Positions 1-12,200 of a stretch of DNA of 64,000 nucleotides are shown here, piece after piece (the stretch's first letter is position 1; the number at the start of each line of letters is the position of its first letter). The DNA comes from Streptomyces chumphonensis (GTDB lineage: Bacteria; Actinomycetota; Actinomycetes; Streptomycetales; Streptomycetaceae). Location: NCBI RefSeq assembly GCF_014779715.1, contig NZ_JACXYU010000007.1, positions 1 through 64,000 on the forward strand. The letters are read 5' to 3'. A program made the position numbers and the translations under genes. The notes under the pieces are model-generated. The model had not been told where the DNA came from. It made no database searches and saw only the letters and a program-made list of their open reading frames with translations.

Positions 1-3000
1 GAGACGGTCGAGGGCCGGGCGGCCACCGTCGGCTCCCTGCGGCGGGACGACGGCGGGCTGCGGCGCTTCGTCACCTCCCTGTCCGAGGCCCACACGGCCG
101 GGGTGGCCGTCGACTGGGCGGCCTACTACGCCGACACCGGCGCCCAGCGCGTCCCCCTTCCCACCTACGCCTTCCAGCGTCAACGGTTCTGGCAGGGCTC
201 GGCGACGGGTTCCGGTGACGCGTCGGCCGCCGGGCAGCGCCGGGTGGAGCACCCGGTGCTGGCCGCCGCCGTGCCGGTCGGCGACCGCGACGAGTGGGTC
301 TACACCGGGCGCATCTCCCAGGAGACGCAGCCCTGGACCCGCGACCACGAGGTCCTCGGCAGCGTCGTCGTGCCGGGCGTGGCCCTGGCCGAGATGGTCG
401 TGACCGCCGGACGCCACCTCGACTGCGCCGTCCTCGACGAGCTGGTGCTCGCGGCACCGCTGCTGCTGGACGAGGACGCGACGGTGCGGGTGCAGGTGAC
501 CGTGGGGGCGGCCGGGGAGGACGGCCGCCGCGAGGTCGCCGTCTTCTCCGCTGCGGAGACGGCCGAGGAGGACGGGCCGGCCGAGCCCACGTGCCACGGG
601 CGCGGCTGGCTGGCGCCGGAGTCCGAGCCCGCCTCCGTGCGGCGCGCCGCGTGGCAGGAGGTGTGGCCGCCCCAGGACGCGGAGCAGACCTCGGTGGACA
701 CGCTGTACGAGGGCATGGCCGATCTCGGCTACGACTACGGCCCGCTGTTCCAGTGCGTGCGGTCGGTGTGGCGTGCGCGCAACGAGGTGTACGCGGAGAT
801 CGCGCTCCCGGACGGTGCGGACGGCGGGGGCTTCCCCGTCCATCCCGGGCTCCTCGACGCCGCCATGCACGGCGGGCTGCTGGAGAAGGAGTCGGGGGAC
901 TCGGTCGTCCTGCCGTTCTCCTGGTCCGGAGTCCGCATCGGTTCGACTCCGGCCACCACGGCCCGGGTGCGGGTGGCCGGCACCGGGAAGTCCACCCTGC
1001 GCGTCGACGTCGTCGACGAACAGGGCGAGCCGGTCATGAGCATGGACCAGCTGGTGTTCCGGGCCGTGGACCCCGGGCAGCTCGACGGGACCCGGGGCGC
1101 CCACGCGAACGCGCTGTTCCAGCTCGCCTGGACCCCCGTCGAGACGACGCCGCGTCCGGCCGCCGTCGTCGTGCTCGGAACGGACCACCCGGACCTCGAC
1201 GCCCTGGAACAGGCCCTCGCGGCCGGAGAGGCCGCCCCCGAGGCGGTCGTCGCCACCTTCGACAGCGACAGCGACAGCGATGGTGGAACCGGCGTGCGCG
1301 CGGTGGCGGCCGAGGCGCTGGCGCTCGTCCAACGGTGGCTGGCCGGCGAGCACTTCGCCGGTTCCCGGCTCGTCGTGGTCACCCGTGGCGGTGTCGCGGC
1401 CGGGGGCGCGGCCGAGTCGGCCGACCCGGCCCAGGCGGCGGTGTGCGGGCTGGTGCGCAGCGCGCAGTCCGAGCACCCGGGCCGCTTCGTCCTCGTGGAC
1501 GTGGGCGGTGTGGCCGCCGGGGGCGGCGAGGCGCCCGACTGGGGCGCGCTGCTCGACCTGGACGAGTCCGAACTCGCCGTCCGGGAGGGCCGGGTGCTGG
1601 CCCCGCGCCTGGCCCGGCTGCCGGCCGTGCCGTCCGACGACGCGTGGCGGCTGTCGACCCGGCGGAAGGGCTCGCTGGAGGACATGGCCGTCGTGCCGTC
1701 CGACGGCGCCCGGCCGCTCGAAGCGGGGGAGGTGCGGATCGCGGTCCGTGCCGCGGGCCTGAACTTCCGGGACGTGCTGATCGCGCTCGGGATGTACCCG
1801 GGCGACGTGCCGCTGGGCAGCGAGGCGGCGGGCGTCGTCGTCGAGGTCGGCTCCGACGTGACGGACCTGGCGCCGGGTGAGCACGTGTTCGGCTGCGTGC
1901 TGGAGTCCTTCGGGCCCCTCGCGGTCGCGGATCGGCGGCTGATCACCACGATCCCGGCGGGCTGGACGTTCGCCCAGGCCGCCGCCGTGCCCGTCGCCCA
2001 CCTCACGGCGTACTGCGCCCTCGTGGACCTCGCCGTGGTGCGTCCGGGCGAGAAGGTCCTCGTGCACGCCGCCGCCGGGGGTGTGGGGACGGCCGCCGTG
2101 CAACTGGCGCGGCATCTCGGGGCCGAGGTGTTCGCGACGGCGAGCCCGGCCAAGTGGGACGCCGTGCGCGCGCTGGGCGTGCCCGCCGACCGGATCGCCT
2201 CCTCGCGCGATCTCGGCTTCCGGCAGGCTTTCCTGGCGGCCACCGACGGCTCCGGGGTGGACGTCGTGGTGAACGCGCTCGCGGGCGAGTTCGTCGACGC
2301 GGGGCTGGATCTGCTGCCCCGTGGCGGTCGGTTCGTCGAGATGGGCAAGGCCGACCTCCGGGACGCGGGGACCGTGGCCCGGGAGCACGACGGCGTGCGG
2401 TACACGTCGTTCGACACCTTCGAGGCGGCCGGGATCGACCGCCTCCGGGAGATGCTGGCCGAGATCGTCGCGCTGTTCGAGCGCGGTGTGCTCACCCACG
2501 CGCCGGTGCGGACCTGGGACGTGCGCCGGGGCGAGGAGGCTTTCCGGTTCCTGCGCGAGGGCCACAACGTCGGCAAGGTGGTGCTCACCGTCCCGGCGCC
2601 GCTGGACCCGCACGGCACCGTGCTGATCACCGGTGGTACGAGTGGCCTGGGCGCCCTGTTCGCCCGGCACGCGGTGACCCGGCACGGTGCCCGCCACCTG
2701 CTGCTGGTCAGCCGCCGTGGGGCCGACGCCCCCGGGGTCGGCGCGCTCGTCGCCGAGCTGGAGGCGGAGGGCGCGAGCGTCCGGGCGGCGGCGTGCGACG
2801 TCGCGGACCGGGAGCAACTGGGCGCGCTGCTGGCCTCGGTGGACCGGCCGCTCACGGCGGTGATCCACAGTGCGGGCGTGCTCGACGACGGTGTGGTCGA
2901 GCAGCTGACCCCGGAGCAGGTGGACCGCGTCCTGCGGCCGAAGGTGGACGCCGCCCTGCATCTGCACGAACTGACCGCCGATGCCGATCTGTCGGCCTTC

Positions 3001-6000
3001 GTGCTGTTCTCGTCGGTCGCCGCCCTGATCGGCAGCCCCGGCCAGGCGAACTACGCGGCGGCCAACGCCGCCCTGGACGCCCTCGCCTCGGCCCGCCGTG
3101 CGGAGGGCCTGCCCGCCACCGCGCTCGCCTGGGGGCTGTGGGGTGACGCCACCGGCATGACCGGGGAGCTGGATCAGGCCGAACTCGCCCGGCTGGAGCG
3201 GATGGGCGTCACCGCGCTCACCGCCGAACGGGGACGGGAGCTGTTCGACCTGTCCCTCCGGGTGGACGCCGCGCTGCTGGCGCCCGTCACCCTGGACCCG
3301 TCCGTGCTGCGGGCCCAGGCGAGGGCGGGCACGCTGCCGCCGCTGCTGCGCGGCCTGGTACGGGCTCCGGCGCGGGCCGCCGACGGGGGCGGCTCGTGGA
3401 GCCGGCGGCTCGCGGGCGTTCCGGAGGCCGACCGCGAGCAGGTCGTGCTGGAGCTGGTGCTCGCACAGATCGCCTCCGTCCTCGGACACGCCTCCCCTGC
3501 GGCGATCGACGCCGAACGGGCCTTCCGTGAGCTGGGGTTCGACTCGCTCAGCGCGGTCGAGCTGCGCAACCGCCTCTCCCGGCTCACCGGACTGAAGCTG
3601 CCCGCCACGCTCGTGTTCGACCACCCGAACCCGGTGGCCGTCGCCCGGCTGCTGCTGGCCGAGATCGGCGGGAGCGTCGAGGAGACGCGCCCGGCGCGGC
3701 GGAGCCGTCCCACCCGGACGGACGCCGACGAGCCGCTGGCCGTCGTCGGCATGAGCTGCCGGTACCCCGGCGGCGTGACCTCGCCGGACGAGCTGTGGGA
3801 GCTGGTGGCCTCGGGCCGCGACGCGATGAGCCCGCTGCCCACCGATCGCGGCTGGGACCTGGAGCGGCTCTACGACCCGGACCCGGACCGGCCGGGCACC
3901 CTGTACACCCGCGCCGGAGGTTTCGTCGACGGGGTCGGTGCGTTCGACGCGGACTTCTTCGGGATCAGCCCGCGTGAGGCGCTCGCCATGGACCCGCAGC
4001 AGCGCCTGCTGCTGGAGGCGTCCTGGGAGGCGTTCGAGAACGCGGGGATCGACCCGACGACGCTGCGCGGCACCGACACGGGTGTGTTCTGCGGTGCGGT
4101 GAACTCCGGTTACGGGGCCTCCGTCCGCCCGGAGACCGACGGGTACCACCTGACGGGCACGACGACCAGCGTGGCCTCGGGCCGCGTCGCCTACAGCCTG
4201 GGCCTGGAGGGGCCGGCGGTGTCGGTGGACACGGCGTGCTCCTCTTCCCTGGTCGCGCTGCATCTGGCGGCGCAGGCGCTGCGGTCGGGCGAGTGCTCGA
4301 TGGCGCTCGTCGGCGGGGTGTCCGTCATGGCGGCGCCGAACCTCCTGATCGACTTCAGCCGGCAGCGCGGTCTCGCCCCCGACGGTCGGTGCAAGGCCTA
4401 CGGGGCCTCCGCCGACGGGACGGGCTTCTCGGACGGGCTGGGCCTGCTCGTCGTGGAGCGGCTCTCCGAGGCGCGGCGCCGGGGCCACCGGGTGCTGGCC
4501 GTGATCCGGGGCAGTGCCATCAACCAGGACGGTGCGAGCAACGGCCTGACGGCGCCGAACGGCCCCGCGCAGGAGCGCGTCATCCGCGCGGCACTGGCCA
4601 ACGCCGACCTGCGGCCGGACGAGGTGGACACGGTCGAGGGGCACGGCACGGGCACCACGCTGGGCGACCCGATCGAGGCCCAGGCGCTGCTGGCCACCTA
4701 CGGCCGGGAACGGGGGGACGCGCCGCTGTACCTGGGCTCGATCAAGTCGAACATCGGCCACAGCTCGGCCGCCGCCGGTGTCGCCGGGGTGATCAAGATG
4801 GTGCAGGCCATGCGGCACGGGACGCTCCCCGCGACGCTGCACGCGGACGAGCCCTCCCCGCACATCGACTGGCGGCCCGGCGCCGTCGAACTGCTGACCC
4901 AGGCGCGGGAGTGGAGTGCCACCGGCCGTCCGCGCCGTGCCGCCGTGTCGAGCTTCGGGGTCAGCGGCACCAACGCGCACGTGATCCTGGAGGAGGCGCC
5001 CGCCGAGGAGCCGGTCTCCGTCGAGGACGGGCGGGACGTGACGGGCGCGCCCAGCGGTGCGCTGCCGGTGGTCCTCTCCGCCCGCAACGACGAGGCCCTG
5101 TCCGCCCAGGCGGAGCGGCTGCGGGCGCATCTCCTCGCGCGGCCGGAACTGTCCGTCCCGGATGTGGCGTTCACGGCGGTGACGACGCGGGCCCTGCTGG
5201 AGCGCCGGGCCGTGGTGGTGGCCCGGGAGCGGGAGGAACTGCTGGCCGCCCTGGCGGGGGTGAGCTCCGGCGTCTCCCCGGTCGGTGGCCGGACGGCCTT
5301 CCTGTTCACCGGGCAGGGGTCGCAGCGGCCGGGCATGGGGCTGGAGTTGGCGGCCGTCTTCCCGGCGTTCGACCGGGCGCTGGACGCCGTGTGCGCCGAG
5401 CTGGACCCGCTGGTCGGCCGGTCGGTGCGGGAACTGCTGGCCGAGAGCGACGGGGCGCTGGACGCCACGGAGTTCACGCAGGTGGCGCTGTTCGCCGTCG
5501 AGGTCGCGATGTTCCGGCTGCTGGAGTCGCTCGGGGTGCGTCCGGACTACCTGATCGGCCACTCGGTCGGTGAGCTGGCCGCCGCCCACGCGGCGGGCGT
5601 GCTGTCGCTGCCCGACGCGTGCGCCCTGGTCGTCGCCCGGGGCCGGCTGATGGGCGCCCTGCCCACCGGCGGGGCGATGGTCGCGGTGGAGGCCACGGAG
5701 GCGGAGGTCGCGGAATCGCTGGCCGGGTTCGAGGGCCGCCTGGAGATCGCGGCCGTCAACGGGCCGCGCGCCGTGGTCGTCTCGGGGGACGAGGACGCCG
5801 CGCAGGAGTGGCTCCCGGCCTGGCGGGACCGCAGGACCTCGCGGCTGCGGGTGTCGCACGCCTTCCACTCCCCGCACATGGAGCCGATGCTCGCGGAGTT
5901 CCGCGCGGTGGCCGAGGGGCTGCGATACGCGGAGCCCAAGATTCCGGTCGTCTCCAACGTGACCGGTGAGCCGGTGTCCGCCGTCGACGCCGACTACTGG

Positions 6001-9000
6001 GTGCGGCACGTGCGGCAGGCCGTGCGGTTCCACGACGGTGTGCGGACGCTGCACGGGCTGGGCGTCCGCAGGTTCCTGGAGCTGGGGCCGGACGCGGTGC
6101 TCACCGCGATGGCCCGCCAGTGCCTGGACGCCGAGAGCACCGAGCACACCGAGGGGGCCGAACACACCGGGCACACCCGGAACACCGAGGAAGCCGAGGA
6201 AGCCGAGACGGTCCTCCTCCCCGCCCTGCGGGCCAAGCACTCCGAGGCGGAGACGTTCGCCGGCTTCCTGGGCCGCGCGCACGCCGCCGGGGTGCCGGTG
6301 GACTGGCACGCCTGCCTCCCGGGCGCCCGGCGCGTCGAGCTGCCGACCTACGCCTTCCAGCGCCGCCCCTACTGGCTCGCCCCCTCCGGCGGCCCCGGGG
6401 CCGGGGACGCGACCGCGTCCGGGCTCGGGACCGTCGACCACCCGATGCTCGTCGGCGCGGTGCGGGTCGGCGACCGGGACGAGTGGATGTTCACCGGCCG
6501 CCTCTCCACCGACACCCAGCCCTGGACGCGGGACCACGTCGTCCTCGGCGCCACGATCGTCCCCGGTACGGCCCTGGTCGAACTGGCCCTGGCCGCCGGG
6601 CGGCACGTGGAGACGCCGGTGCTGGACGAACTGGTGCTGGAGGCGCCGCTGCTGCTCGACCCGTCGGTGTCCCGGCAGCTCCAGGTCACCGTCGGTCCCG
6701 CCGGGGAGGACGGCCGCCGTGAGGTGGCGCTGTACTCCCGCCCGGAGCGCGGCTCGGACGACGAGCGGCCCGAGACGGTCTGCCACGGACGCGGACGGCT
6801 GGCGCCGGACGTCGGGCCCGCCCCGCAGTCGCAGCCGCAGTGGCAGACGGTGTGGCCGCCGCAGGACGCGCGCCCCGCCTCGGTGGAGGACCTGTACGAC
6901 GGGATGGCCGATCTCGGCTACGCCTACGGCCCGATGTTCCACGGCGTGCGCGCGGTGTGGCGGGCCGGGGACCCGGCCGACGGCACCGTCTACGCCGAGG
7001 TGGCGCTGCCGGAGGACACCGGCGGCGAGGGGTGGGGCGTCCATCCCGCCCTGTTCGACGCCGCGATGCACGGCTCGCTGCTGGAGCAGGGAGCGGACGT
7101 CGCGGCCGTACTGCCGTTCTCCTGGACCGGGGTGCGCGTGGGCGAGACCGGACGCTCCCGGGTGCGGGCCCGCATCACCCCGGCCGGTGAGTCGGCGTTC
7201 CGCGTCGACATCACCGGGGAGCGGGGCGAGCCGGTGCTGACCATGGAGCGGCTGGTCATGCGCCCGGTCGAGGCCGGCCAGTTGGCGAACGCCCAGCGGG
7301 ACGCGGCCCAGTCGCTCTTCGGCGTCGAGTGGACGCCGGTCTCCCCGGCGGCCTCGGCGGCGTCGCGGGACGTGCGGATCGCCGTCCTCGGGGAGCTGAC
7401 GGCGCCCGGCGAGCGGTTCGCCGACCTCGCCGCCCTGGAGCGGGCGCTCGTCGACGGAGCCGCGGCCCCGGACCTCGTGCTCGCCACGGTCGACGGCGCC
7501 GCCCCGGGTGACGCGACCGCCGACGCGGCGCGCGCGAGCGCGGTCGCCGCGCTGGAGCTGGTGCGGCGGTGGCTCGCGAGCGAGCCGCTGCGCGCGGCGC
7601 GCCTCGTCGTGGCCACCCGCAACGCGGCGGCCGTGGACGGTGAGCCGGCCGAGGTCGCCCAGGGCGCGGTCTGGGGCCTGGTGCACAGCGCGCAGGCCGA
7701 GTACCCGGGCCGGTTGACGCTCGTGGACGTCGACGCGGCGGAGCCGGTGGCCGAGCCGGTGTGGACGTCGCTGGCCGGACTGGACGAGCCCCGTCTCGCA
7801 GTGCGCGGCGGCCGGGTGCTCGCGCCCCGGCTGGTGCGCGCGGCGGACCGGGGCACCGAGCCGTCCTTCGACCCCGACGGCACGGTGCTGATCACCGGTG
7901 GCACCGGTGGCCTCGGCGCGTTGGCCGCCCGGCACCTGGCGACGGCGCACGGGGCCCGGCGGCTGCTCCTGGTGAGCCGCCGCGGTCCGGCGGCCGAGGG
8001 CGCCGCCGACCTCGTCGCCGAGCTGGGCGCGGCGGGCTGCGACGCCCGGGTGCTCGCCTGCGACGTGTCGGACCGGGACGAGGTCGCCAAGCTGCTGGCC
8101 TCGCTGGACCGGCCGCTGACGATGGTCGTCCACACGGCCGGCGTGCTCGACGACGCGGTGGTCGACCAGCTCACCCCCGAGCAGGTCGAGCGCGTGATGC
8201 GGCCGAAGGTGGACGCCGCCCTCCACCTGCACGAACTGACGGCCGGGACGAACCTGTCGGCGTTCGTGCTGTTCTCCTCGGCGGCGGCGCTGATCGGCAG
8301 TCCGGGCCAGGCGAACTACGCGGCGGCCAACGCCGCACTCGACGCGCTCGCCGCCGCCCGGCGGGCCCGGGGCCTGCCCGCGACCTCGCTCGCCTGGGGT
8401 CTGTGGGCCGACTCCACCGGCATGACCGGGGACATGGACGAGGCCGCGCTGGCCCGGCTGGCCCGCATGGGCGTCGGCGCGATCTCCACGGAGCTCGGCC
8501 TCGCCCTGTTCGACCGGGCCCTGACGTCCGGGGCCGCGCTCCTCGCCCCGGTGCGGTTGGACCTGCCCACGCTGCGGGCCCAGGCGCGCGGCGGCATGCT
8601 GCCCGCGCTGATGCGCGGCCTCGTGCCGGTCAGCCGGCCCGGCGGCGGCTCGCTGGCGCAGCGGCTCGCCGGGGTTCCCGAGGCGAACCGGGCGCGCGTG
8701 GTGCTCGACGTCGTGCGGGCCCAGGTCGCCGCCGTCCTCGGCCACGCGTCGGCGGACGCCGTCGAACCCGGCCGGGCGTTCAAGGAGCTCGGGTTCGACT
8801 CGCTCAGCGCGGTCGAGCTGCGCAACGGGCTGGCCCAGGCCACCGGCGTCCGTCTGCCCGCCACCCTGGTGTTCGACCACCCGACCCCGGCCGCGATCGC
8901 CGACCATCTCGTCTCGGTCGTGGCGCCGGAGGCGGGGGCGGGGGCCTCCCCCTCGGAGGACGACGCCGTCCGCGCCCTGCTGGCCTCGATCCCCGTCGCC

Positions 9001-9153
9001 CGGCTGCGTCAGGCCGGACTGCTCGACACCCTGCGCTCCCTGGCCGACGACGCTCCCGACGCCGGTGCTCCGGCCGACGGAGCCGCCACCGTGTCGATCG
9101 ACGACATGGACGCGGCGGACCTCGTCCGCATGGCCCGGGGCGACACCGCATGA
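1..9153 (+). CDS. Modular type I polyketide synthase, two modules visible, 5' end outside the window
   Basis: The reading frame is open from base 1, so the protein begins upstream; about 3050 residues are visible. Domain order by position: end of an AT (to about 190), DH (about 240-1090, H-x3-G-x4-P motif near 350-380), ER (about 1680-2590, NADPH loop AAAGGVG), KR (about 2610-3170, LDD motif so B-type), ACP (GFDSL, phosphopantetheine Ser at 3544), then KS (3733-5010, Cys at 4237, HGTGT and NIGHS present), AT (about 5290-6200, GHSVG and HAFH, hence malonyl-CoA), DH (about 6430-7270), KR (about 7880-8440, LDD, B-type), ACP (Ser at 8800) and a helical tail (about 8960-9153). The first module is fully reducing; its extender is unknown because the AT core is outside. 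The second should leave a double bond. The tail ends in a short acidic helix typical of docking domains and probably contacts the next PKS. Confidence 0.97.
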   Translation, partial: ETVEGRAATVGSLRRDDGGLRRFVTSLSEAHTAGVAVDWAAYYADTGAQRVPLPTYAFQRQRFWQGSATGSGDASAAGQRRVEHPVLAAAVPVGDRDEWVYTGRISQETQPWTRDHEVLGSVVVPGVALAEMVVTAGRHLDCAVLDELVLAAPLLLDEDATVRVQVTVGAAGEDGRREVAVFSAAETAEEDGPAEPTCHGRGWLAPESEPASVRRAAWQEVWPPQDAEQTSVDTLYEGMADLGYDYGPLFQCVRSVWRARNEVYAEIALPDGADGGGFPVHPGLLDAAMHGGLLEKESGDSVVLPFSWSGVRIGSTPATTARVRVAGTGKSTLRVDVVDEQGEPVMSMDQLVFRAVDPGQLDGTRGAHANALFQLAWTPVETTPRPAAVVVLGTDHPDLDALEQALAAGEAAPEAVVATFDSDSDSDGGTGVRAVAAEALALVQRWLAGEHFAGSRLVVVTRGGVAAGGAAESADPAQAAVCGLVRSAQSEHPGRFVLVDVGGVAAGGGEAPDWGALLDLDESELAVREGRVLAPRLARLPAVPSDDAWRLSTRRKGSLEDMAVVPSDGARPLEAGEVRIAVRAAGLNFRDVLIALGMYPGDVPLGSEAAGVVVEVGSDVTDLAPGEHVFGCVLESFGPLAVADRRLITTIPAGWTFAQAAAVPVAHLTAYCALVDLAVVRPGEKVLVHAAAGGVGTAAVQLARHLGAEVFATASPAKWDAVRALGVPADRIASSRDLGFRQAFLAATDGSGVDVVVNALAGEFVDAGLDLLPRGGRFVEMGKADLRDAGTVAREHDGVRYTSFDTFEAAGIDRLREMLAEIVALFERGVLTHAPVRTWDVRRGEEAFRFLREGHNVGKVVLTVPAPLDPHGTVLITGGTSGLGALFARHAVTRHGARHLLLVSRRGADAPGVGALVAELEAEGASVRAAACDVADREQLGALLASVDRPLTAVIHSAGVLDDGVVEQLTPEQVDRVLRPKVDAALHLHELTADADLSAFVLFSSVAALIGSPGQANYAAANAALDALASARRAEGLPATALAWGLWGDATGMTGELDQAELARLERMGVTALTAERGRELFDLSLRVDAALLAPVTLDPSVLRAQARAGTLPPLLRGLVRAPARAADGGGSWSRRLAGVPEADREQVVLELVLAQIASVLGHASPAAIDAERAFRELGFDSLSAVELRNRLSRLTGLKLPATLVFDHPNPVAVARLLLAEIGGSVEETRPARRSRPTRTDADEPLAVVGMSCRYPGGVTSPDELWELVASGRDAMSPLPTDRGWDLERLYDPDPDRPGTLYTRAGGFVDGVGAFDADFFGISPREALAMDPQQRLLLEASWEAFENAGIDPTTLRGTDTGVFCGAVNSGYGASVRPETDGYHLTGTTTSVASGRVAYSLGLEGPAVSVDTACSSSLVALHLAAQALRSGECSMALVGGVSVMAAPNLLIDFSRQRGLAPDGRCKAYGASADGTGFSDGLGLLVVERLSEARRRGHRVLAVIRGSAINQDGASNGLTAPNGPAQERVIRAALANADLRPDEVDTVEGHGTGTTLGDPIEAQALLATYGRERGDAPLYLGSIKSNIGHSSAAAGVAGVIKMVQAMRHGTLPATLHADEPSPHIDWRPGAVELLTQAREWSATGRPRRAAVSSFGVSGTNAHVILEEAPAEEPVSVEDGRDVTGAPSGALPVVLSARNDEALSAQAERLRAHLLARPELSVPDVAFTAVTTRALLERRAVVVAREREELLAALAGVSSGVSPVGGRTAFLFTGQGSQRPGMGLELAAVFPAFDRALDAVCAELDPLVGRSVRELLAESDGALDATEFTQVALFAVEVAMFRLLESLGVRPDYLIGHSVGELAAAHAAGVLSLPDACALVVARGRLMGALPTGGAMVAVEATEAEVAESLAGFEGRLEIAAVNGPRAVVVSGDEDAAQEWLPAWRDRRTSRLRVSHAFHSPHMEPMLAEFRAVAEGLRYAEPKIPVVSNVTGEPVSAVDADYWVRHVRQAVRFHDGVRTLHGLGVRRFLELGPDAVLTAMARQCLDAESTEHTEGAEHTGHTRNTEEAEEAETVLLPALRAKHSEAETFAGFLGRAHAAGVPVDWHACLPGARRVELPTYAFQRRPYWLAPSGGPGAGDATASGLGTVDHPMLVGAVRVGDRDEWMFTGRLSTDTQPWTRDHVVLGATIVPGTALVELALAAGRHVETPVLDELVLEAPLLLDPSVSRQLQVTVGPAGEDGRREVALYSRPERGSDDERPETVCHGRGRLAPDVGPAPQSQPQWQTVWPPQDARPASVEDLYDGMADLGYAYGPMFHGVRAVWRAGDPADGTVYAEVALPEDTGGEGWGVHPALFDAAMHGSLLEQGADVAAVLPFSWTGVRVGETGRSRVRARITPAGESAFRVDITGERGEPVLTMERLVMRPVEAGQLANAQRDAAQSLFGVEWTPVSPAASAASRDVRIAVLGELTAPGERFADLAALERALVDGAAAPDLVLATVDGAAPGDATADAARASAVAALELVRRWLASEPLRAARLVVATRNAAAVDGEPAEVAQGAVWGLVHSAQAEYPGRLTLVDVDAAEPVAEPVWTSLAGLDEPRLAVRGGRVLAPRLVRAADRGTEPSFDPDGTVLITGGTGGLGALAARHLATAHGARRLLLVSRRGPAAEGAADLVAELGAAGCDARVLACDVSDRDEVAKLLASLDRPLTMVVHTAGVLDDAVVDQLTPEQVERVMRPKVDAALHLHELTAGTNLSAFVLFSSAAALIGSPGQANYAAANAALDALAAARRARGLPATSLAWGLWADSTGMTGDMDEAALARLARMGVGAISTELGLALFDRALTSGAALLAPVRLDLPTLRAQARGGMLPALMRGLVPVSRPGGGSLAQRLAGVPEANRARVVLDVVRAQVAAVLGHASADAVEPGRAFKELGFDSLSAVELRNGLAQATGVRLPATLVFDHPTPAAIADHLVSVVAPEAGAGASPSEDDAVRALLASIPVARLRQAGLLDTLRSLADDAPDAGAPADGAATVSIDDMDAADLVRMARGDTA
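4191..4319 (+). repeat. KS-internal repeat copy A (near-identical to 9814-9942)
   Basis: These 129 bases around the active-site Cys of the KS in the upstream PKS match the KS of the next PKS at 9814-9942 at the constant offset of 5623, with four mismatches by my count. A second segment at 4717-4819 matches 10340-10442 at the same offset with one mismatch. Confidence 0.85.
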
Positions 9154-9253
9154 CCTCCTCCGACCGGAAGCACGCACCCGTGCGCAACGAGCCCGAACGT
9201 CCCGACCCGAAGGTGACGCCCCGGAGGCGTCCCGACACGAAGGTGAACGACTC

Positions 9254-12200
9254 ATGACCATCGGACAGAACGAGCTCGTCGAGGCACTCCGGGACTCGCT
9301 CAAGGAAACCGAGCGCCTGCGGCAGGAGAACCAGCGCATCCGCGCCCAGGCCGCCGAGCCGCTGGCCATCGTCGGGATGAGCTGCCGCTATCCCGGCGGG
9401 GTGAGCTCCCCCGAGGACCTGTGGGAGCTGGTGGCCTCGGGCCGTGACGCCGTCTCGGACATGCCCGGCGACCGCGGCTGGGACGCCGAGCGGCTCTACG
9501 ACCCGGACCCGGAGCAGCCCGGCAAGGTGACCACCCGGGGCGGCGGCTTCGTCGACGACGCGGCCGGGTTCGACGCCGAGTTCTTCGGCGTGAGCCCCCG
9601 CGAGGCCCTGGCGATGGACCCGCAGCAGCGGCTCATGCTCACGGCGGCCTGGGAGGGCCTGGAGAGCGCCGGCATCGACCCGACGTCCCTGCGCGGCAGC
9701 GACACCGGCGTCTTCTGCGGTGTGATCACCTCGGACTACGGTGACGCGTCGCCGGAGCTGGAGGGCTACCGGCTCACCGGCAAGTCGACGAGCGTGGTCT
9801 CCGGCCGCATCTCCTACAGCCTGGGCCTGGAGGGGCCGGCGGTGTCGGTGGACACGGCGTGCTCCTCGTCCCTGGTCGCGCTGCACCTGGCGGCGCAGGC
9901 GCTGCGTTCGGGCGAGTGCTCGATGGCTCTCGTCGGCGGGGTCACGGTCCTCGCGGGCCCGTTCCTGTTCCAGGAGTTCAGCCGGCAGCGGGGCCTGGCC
10001 CCGGACGGGCGCTGCAAGTCCTACGCGGCGACGGCCGACGGGACCGGGTTCTCCGACGGCGCCGGGCTGCTCGTGGTGGAGCGGCTCTCCGAGGCCCGCC
10101 GCAAGGGCCACCGCGTGCTGGCGGTGATCCGCGGCAGTGCGGTCAACCAGGACGGTGCGAGCAATGGCCTGACCGCGCCGAACGGCCCCGCGCAGGAGCG
10201 GGTCATCCGTGCGGCGCTGGCCAACGCGGGTCTCGCCCCCGCCGAGGTGGACACGGTCGAGGGGCACGGTACGGGCACGACGCTGGGCGACCCGATCGAG
10301 GCGCGGGCGCTGCTGGCCACCTACGGCCGCGAGCGGGAGGACGCGCCGCTGTACCTGGGCTCGATCAAGTCGAACATCGGCCACAGCTCCGCCGCCGCCG
10401 GTGTCGCCGGGGTGATCAAGATGGTGCAGGCCATGCGGCACGAGACGCTGCCGCGCACCCTGCACGTGGACGAGCCCTCCCCGCACATCGACTGGGAGTC
10501 CGGCGCCGTCGAGCTGCTGACCCAGGCGCGGGAGTGGCCCGCAGCGCAGCGTCCGCGCCGCGCGGGCGTGTCGTCGTTCGGGGTCAGCGGCACCAACGCG
10601 CACGTGATCCTGGAGGAGGCCCCCGCCGAGGACCGGGCCGAGACCGGGACGGGCCGACCGGCCGGTCCGGTGCCGGTGCTGGTGTCCGGCCGGGGCGAGG
10701 CCGGGCTGCGCGCCCAGGCGGAGCGGCTGCGCGCCCACCTCGCCGAGCGGCCCGAGACGAGCCCGGCCGACGTGGGCCTCACCACCGCCACCGCGCGGGC
10801 GCACCTGGAGAACCGCGCGGCCGTGGTGGCGTCCACCCGCGAGGAGCTGCTGACGGGCCTGGCCTCCCTGGCGGCGGGCGAGCCCGTCACCGCGGGGGCC
10901 GAGGGCCGCCCGGTCGGCGACACCACGGCCGTGCTCTTCACCGGCCAGGGCTCCCAGCGGGCCCGGATGGGCGCCGAACTCGCCGAGCGGCACCCCCGGT
11001 TCGCCGAGGCGCTGGACGAGGTCTGCGCCGAGCTGGACCCGCTGCTCGGCCGGTCGGTGCGGGAGCTGCTGGCCGCCGAGGAGGGCTCGGACGAGGCGGC
11101 GCTGCTGGACTCGACCGCGTTCACCCAGGTGTGCCTGTTCGCCGTCGAGGTCGCGCTGTACCGGCTGGCGGAGTCGTCCGGCATCCGCCCGGACTACCTC
11201 ATCGGCCACTCGGTGGGCGAGATCGTCGCCGCCCATGTCGCGGACGTGCTGTCGCTGAAGGACGCCTGCGCCCTGGTGGTCGCGCGCGGCCGGCTGATGG
11301 GCGCGCTGCCCGCCGGTGGGGCGATGGTGGCCGTCCAGGCCGAGGAGGCCGAGGTCGCCGAGTCCCTGGCCGGCTTCGAGGGCCGGCTCGACCTGGCGGC
11401 CGTGAACGGCCCCCGGGCCGTCGTGGTCTCCGGCGACGCGGACGCCGTCGAGGAGTGGCTGCCGCGCTGGGACGGGCGCCGGACGACGCGGCTGCGGGTG
11501 TCGCACGCGTTCCACTCGCCGCGCATGGAGCCCATGCTCGCGGAGTTCCGCGCGGTCGCCGAGGGGCTGCGGTTCGCCGAGCCGCGCATCCCGATCGTCT
11601 CCAACGTGTCCGGGAAGCCGGTGTCCTCGGAGATGTCCGACGCCGACTACTGGGTGACGCACGTGCGGCAGGCCGTCCGGTTCGCCGACGGCGTGCGGAC
11701 CCTGCACGACCTGGGCGTCCGCCGCTTCCTGGAGCTCGGCCCCGACGCCGTCCTGACGGCGATGGCGCGGCTGTGCGTCGGCGGCGACTCCGACGCCGTG
11801 TTCGCCTCCGCGCTGCGGGCCGAGCACTCCGAGGCGCAGACCTTCGCCGGGTTCCTGGGCGCGGCCCACGTCGCCGGGGTGCCCGTCGACTGGTCCGCCT
11901 TCTACGCGGGGACCGACGCCCGGCGCGTCGACCTGCCGACCTACGCCTTCCGGGCCGAGCGGTACTGGCAGTCCGGCGGTGGCTCCGGTGACGCGGCGGC
12001 GGCCGGCCTGGGCGCGGTCGAGCACGCGATCCTGGCCGGCGGGGCGCAGGTGGGTGACCGGGACGAGTGGCTGTTCACCGGCCGCGTCGGAACCGACACC
12101 CACCCCTGGACGCGCGACCACGTCGTGCTCGGCACGACGATCATCCCCGGCACGGGCCTCGTCGAGCTGGCCATGGCCGCCGGCCGCGAGGTCGACTGCC

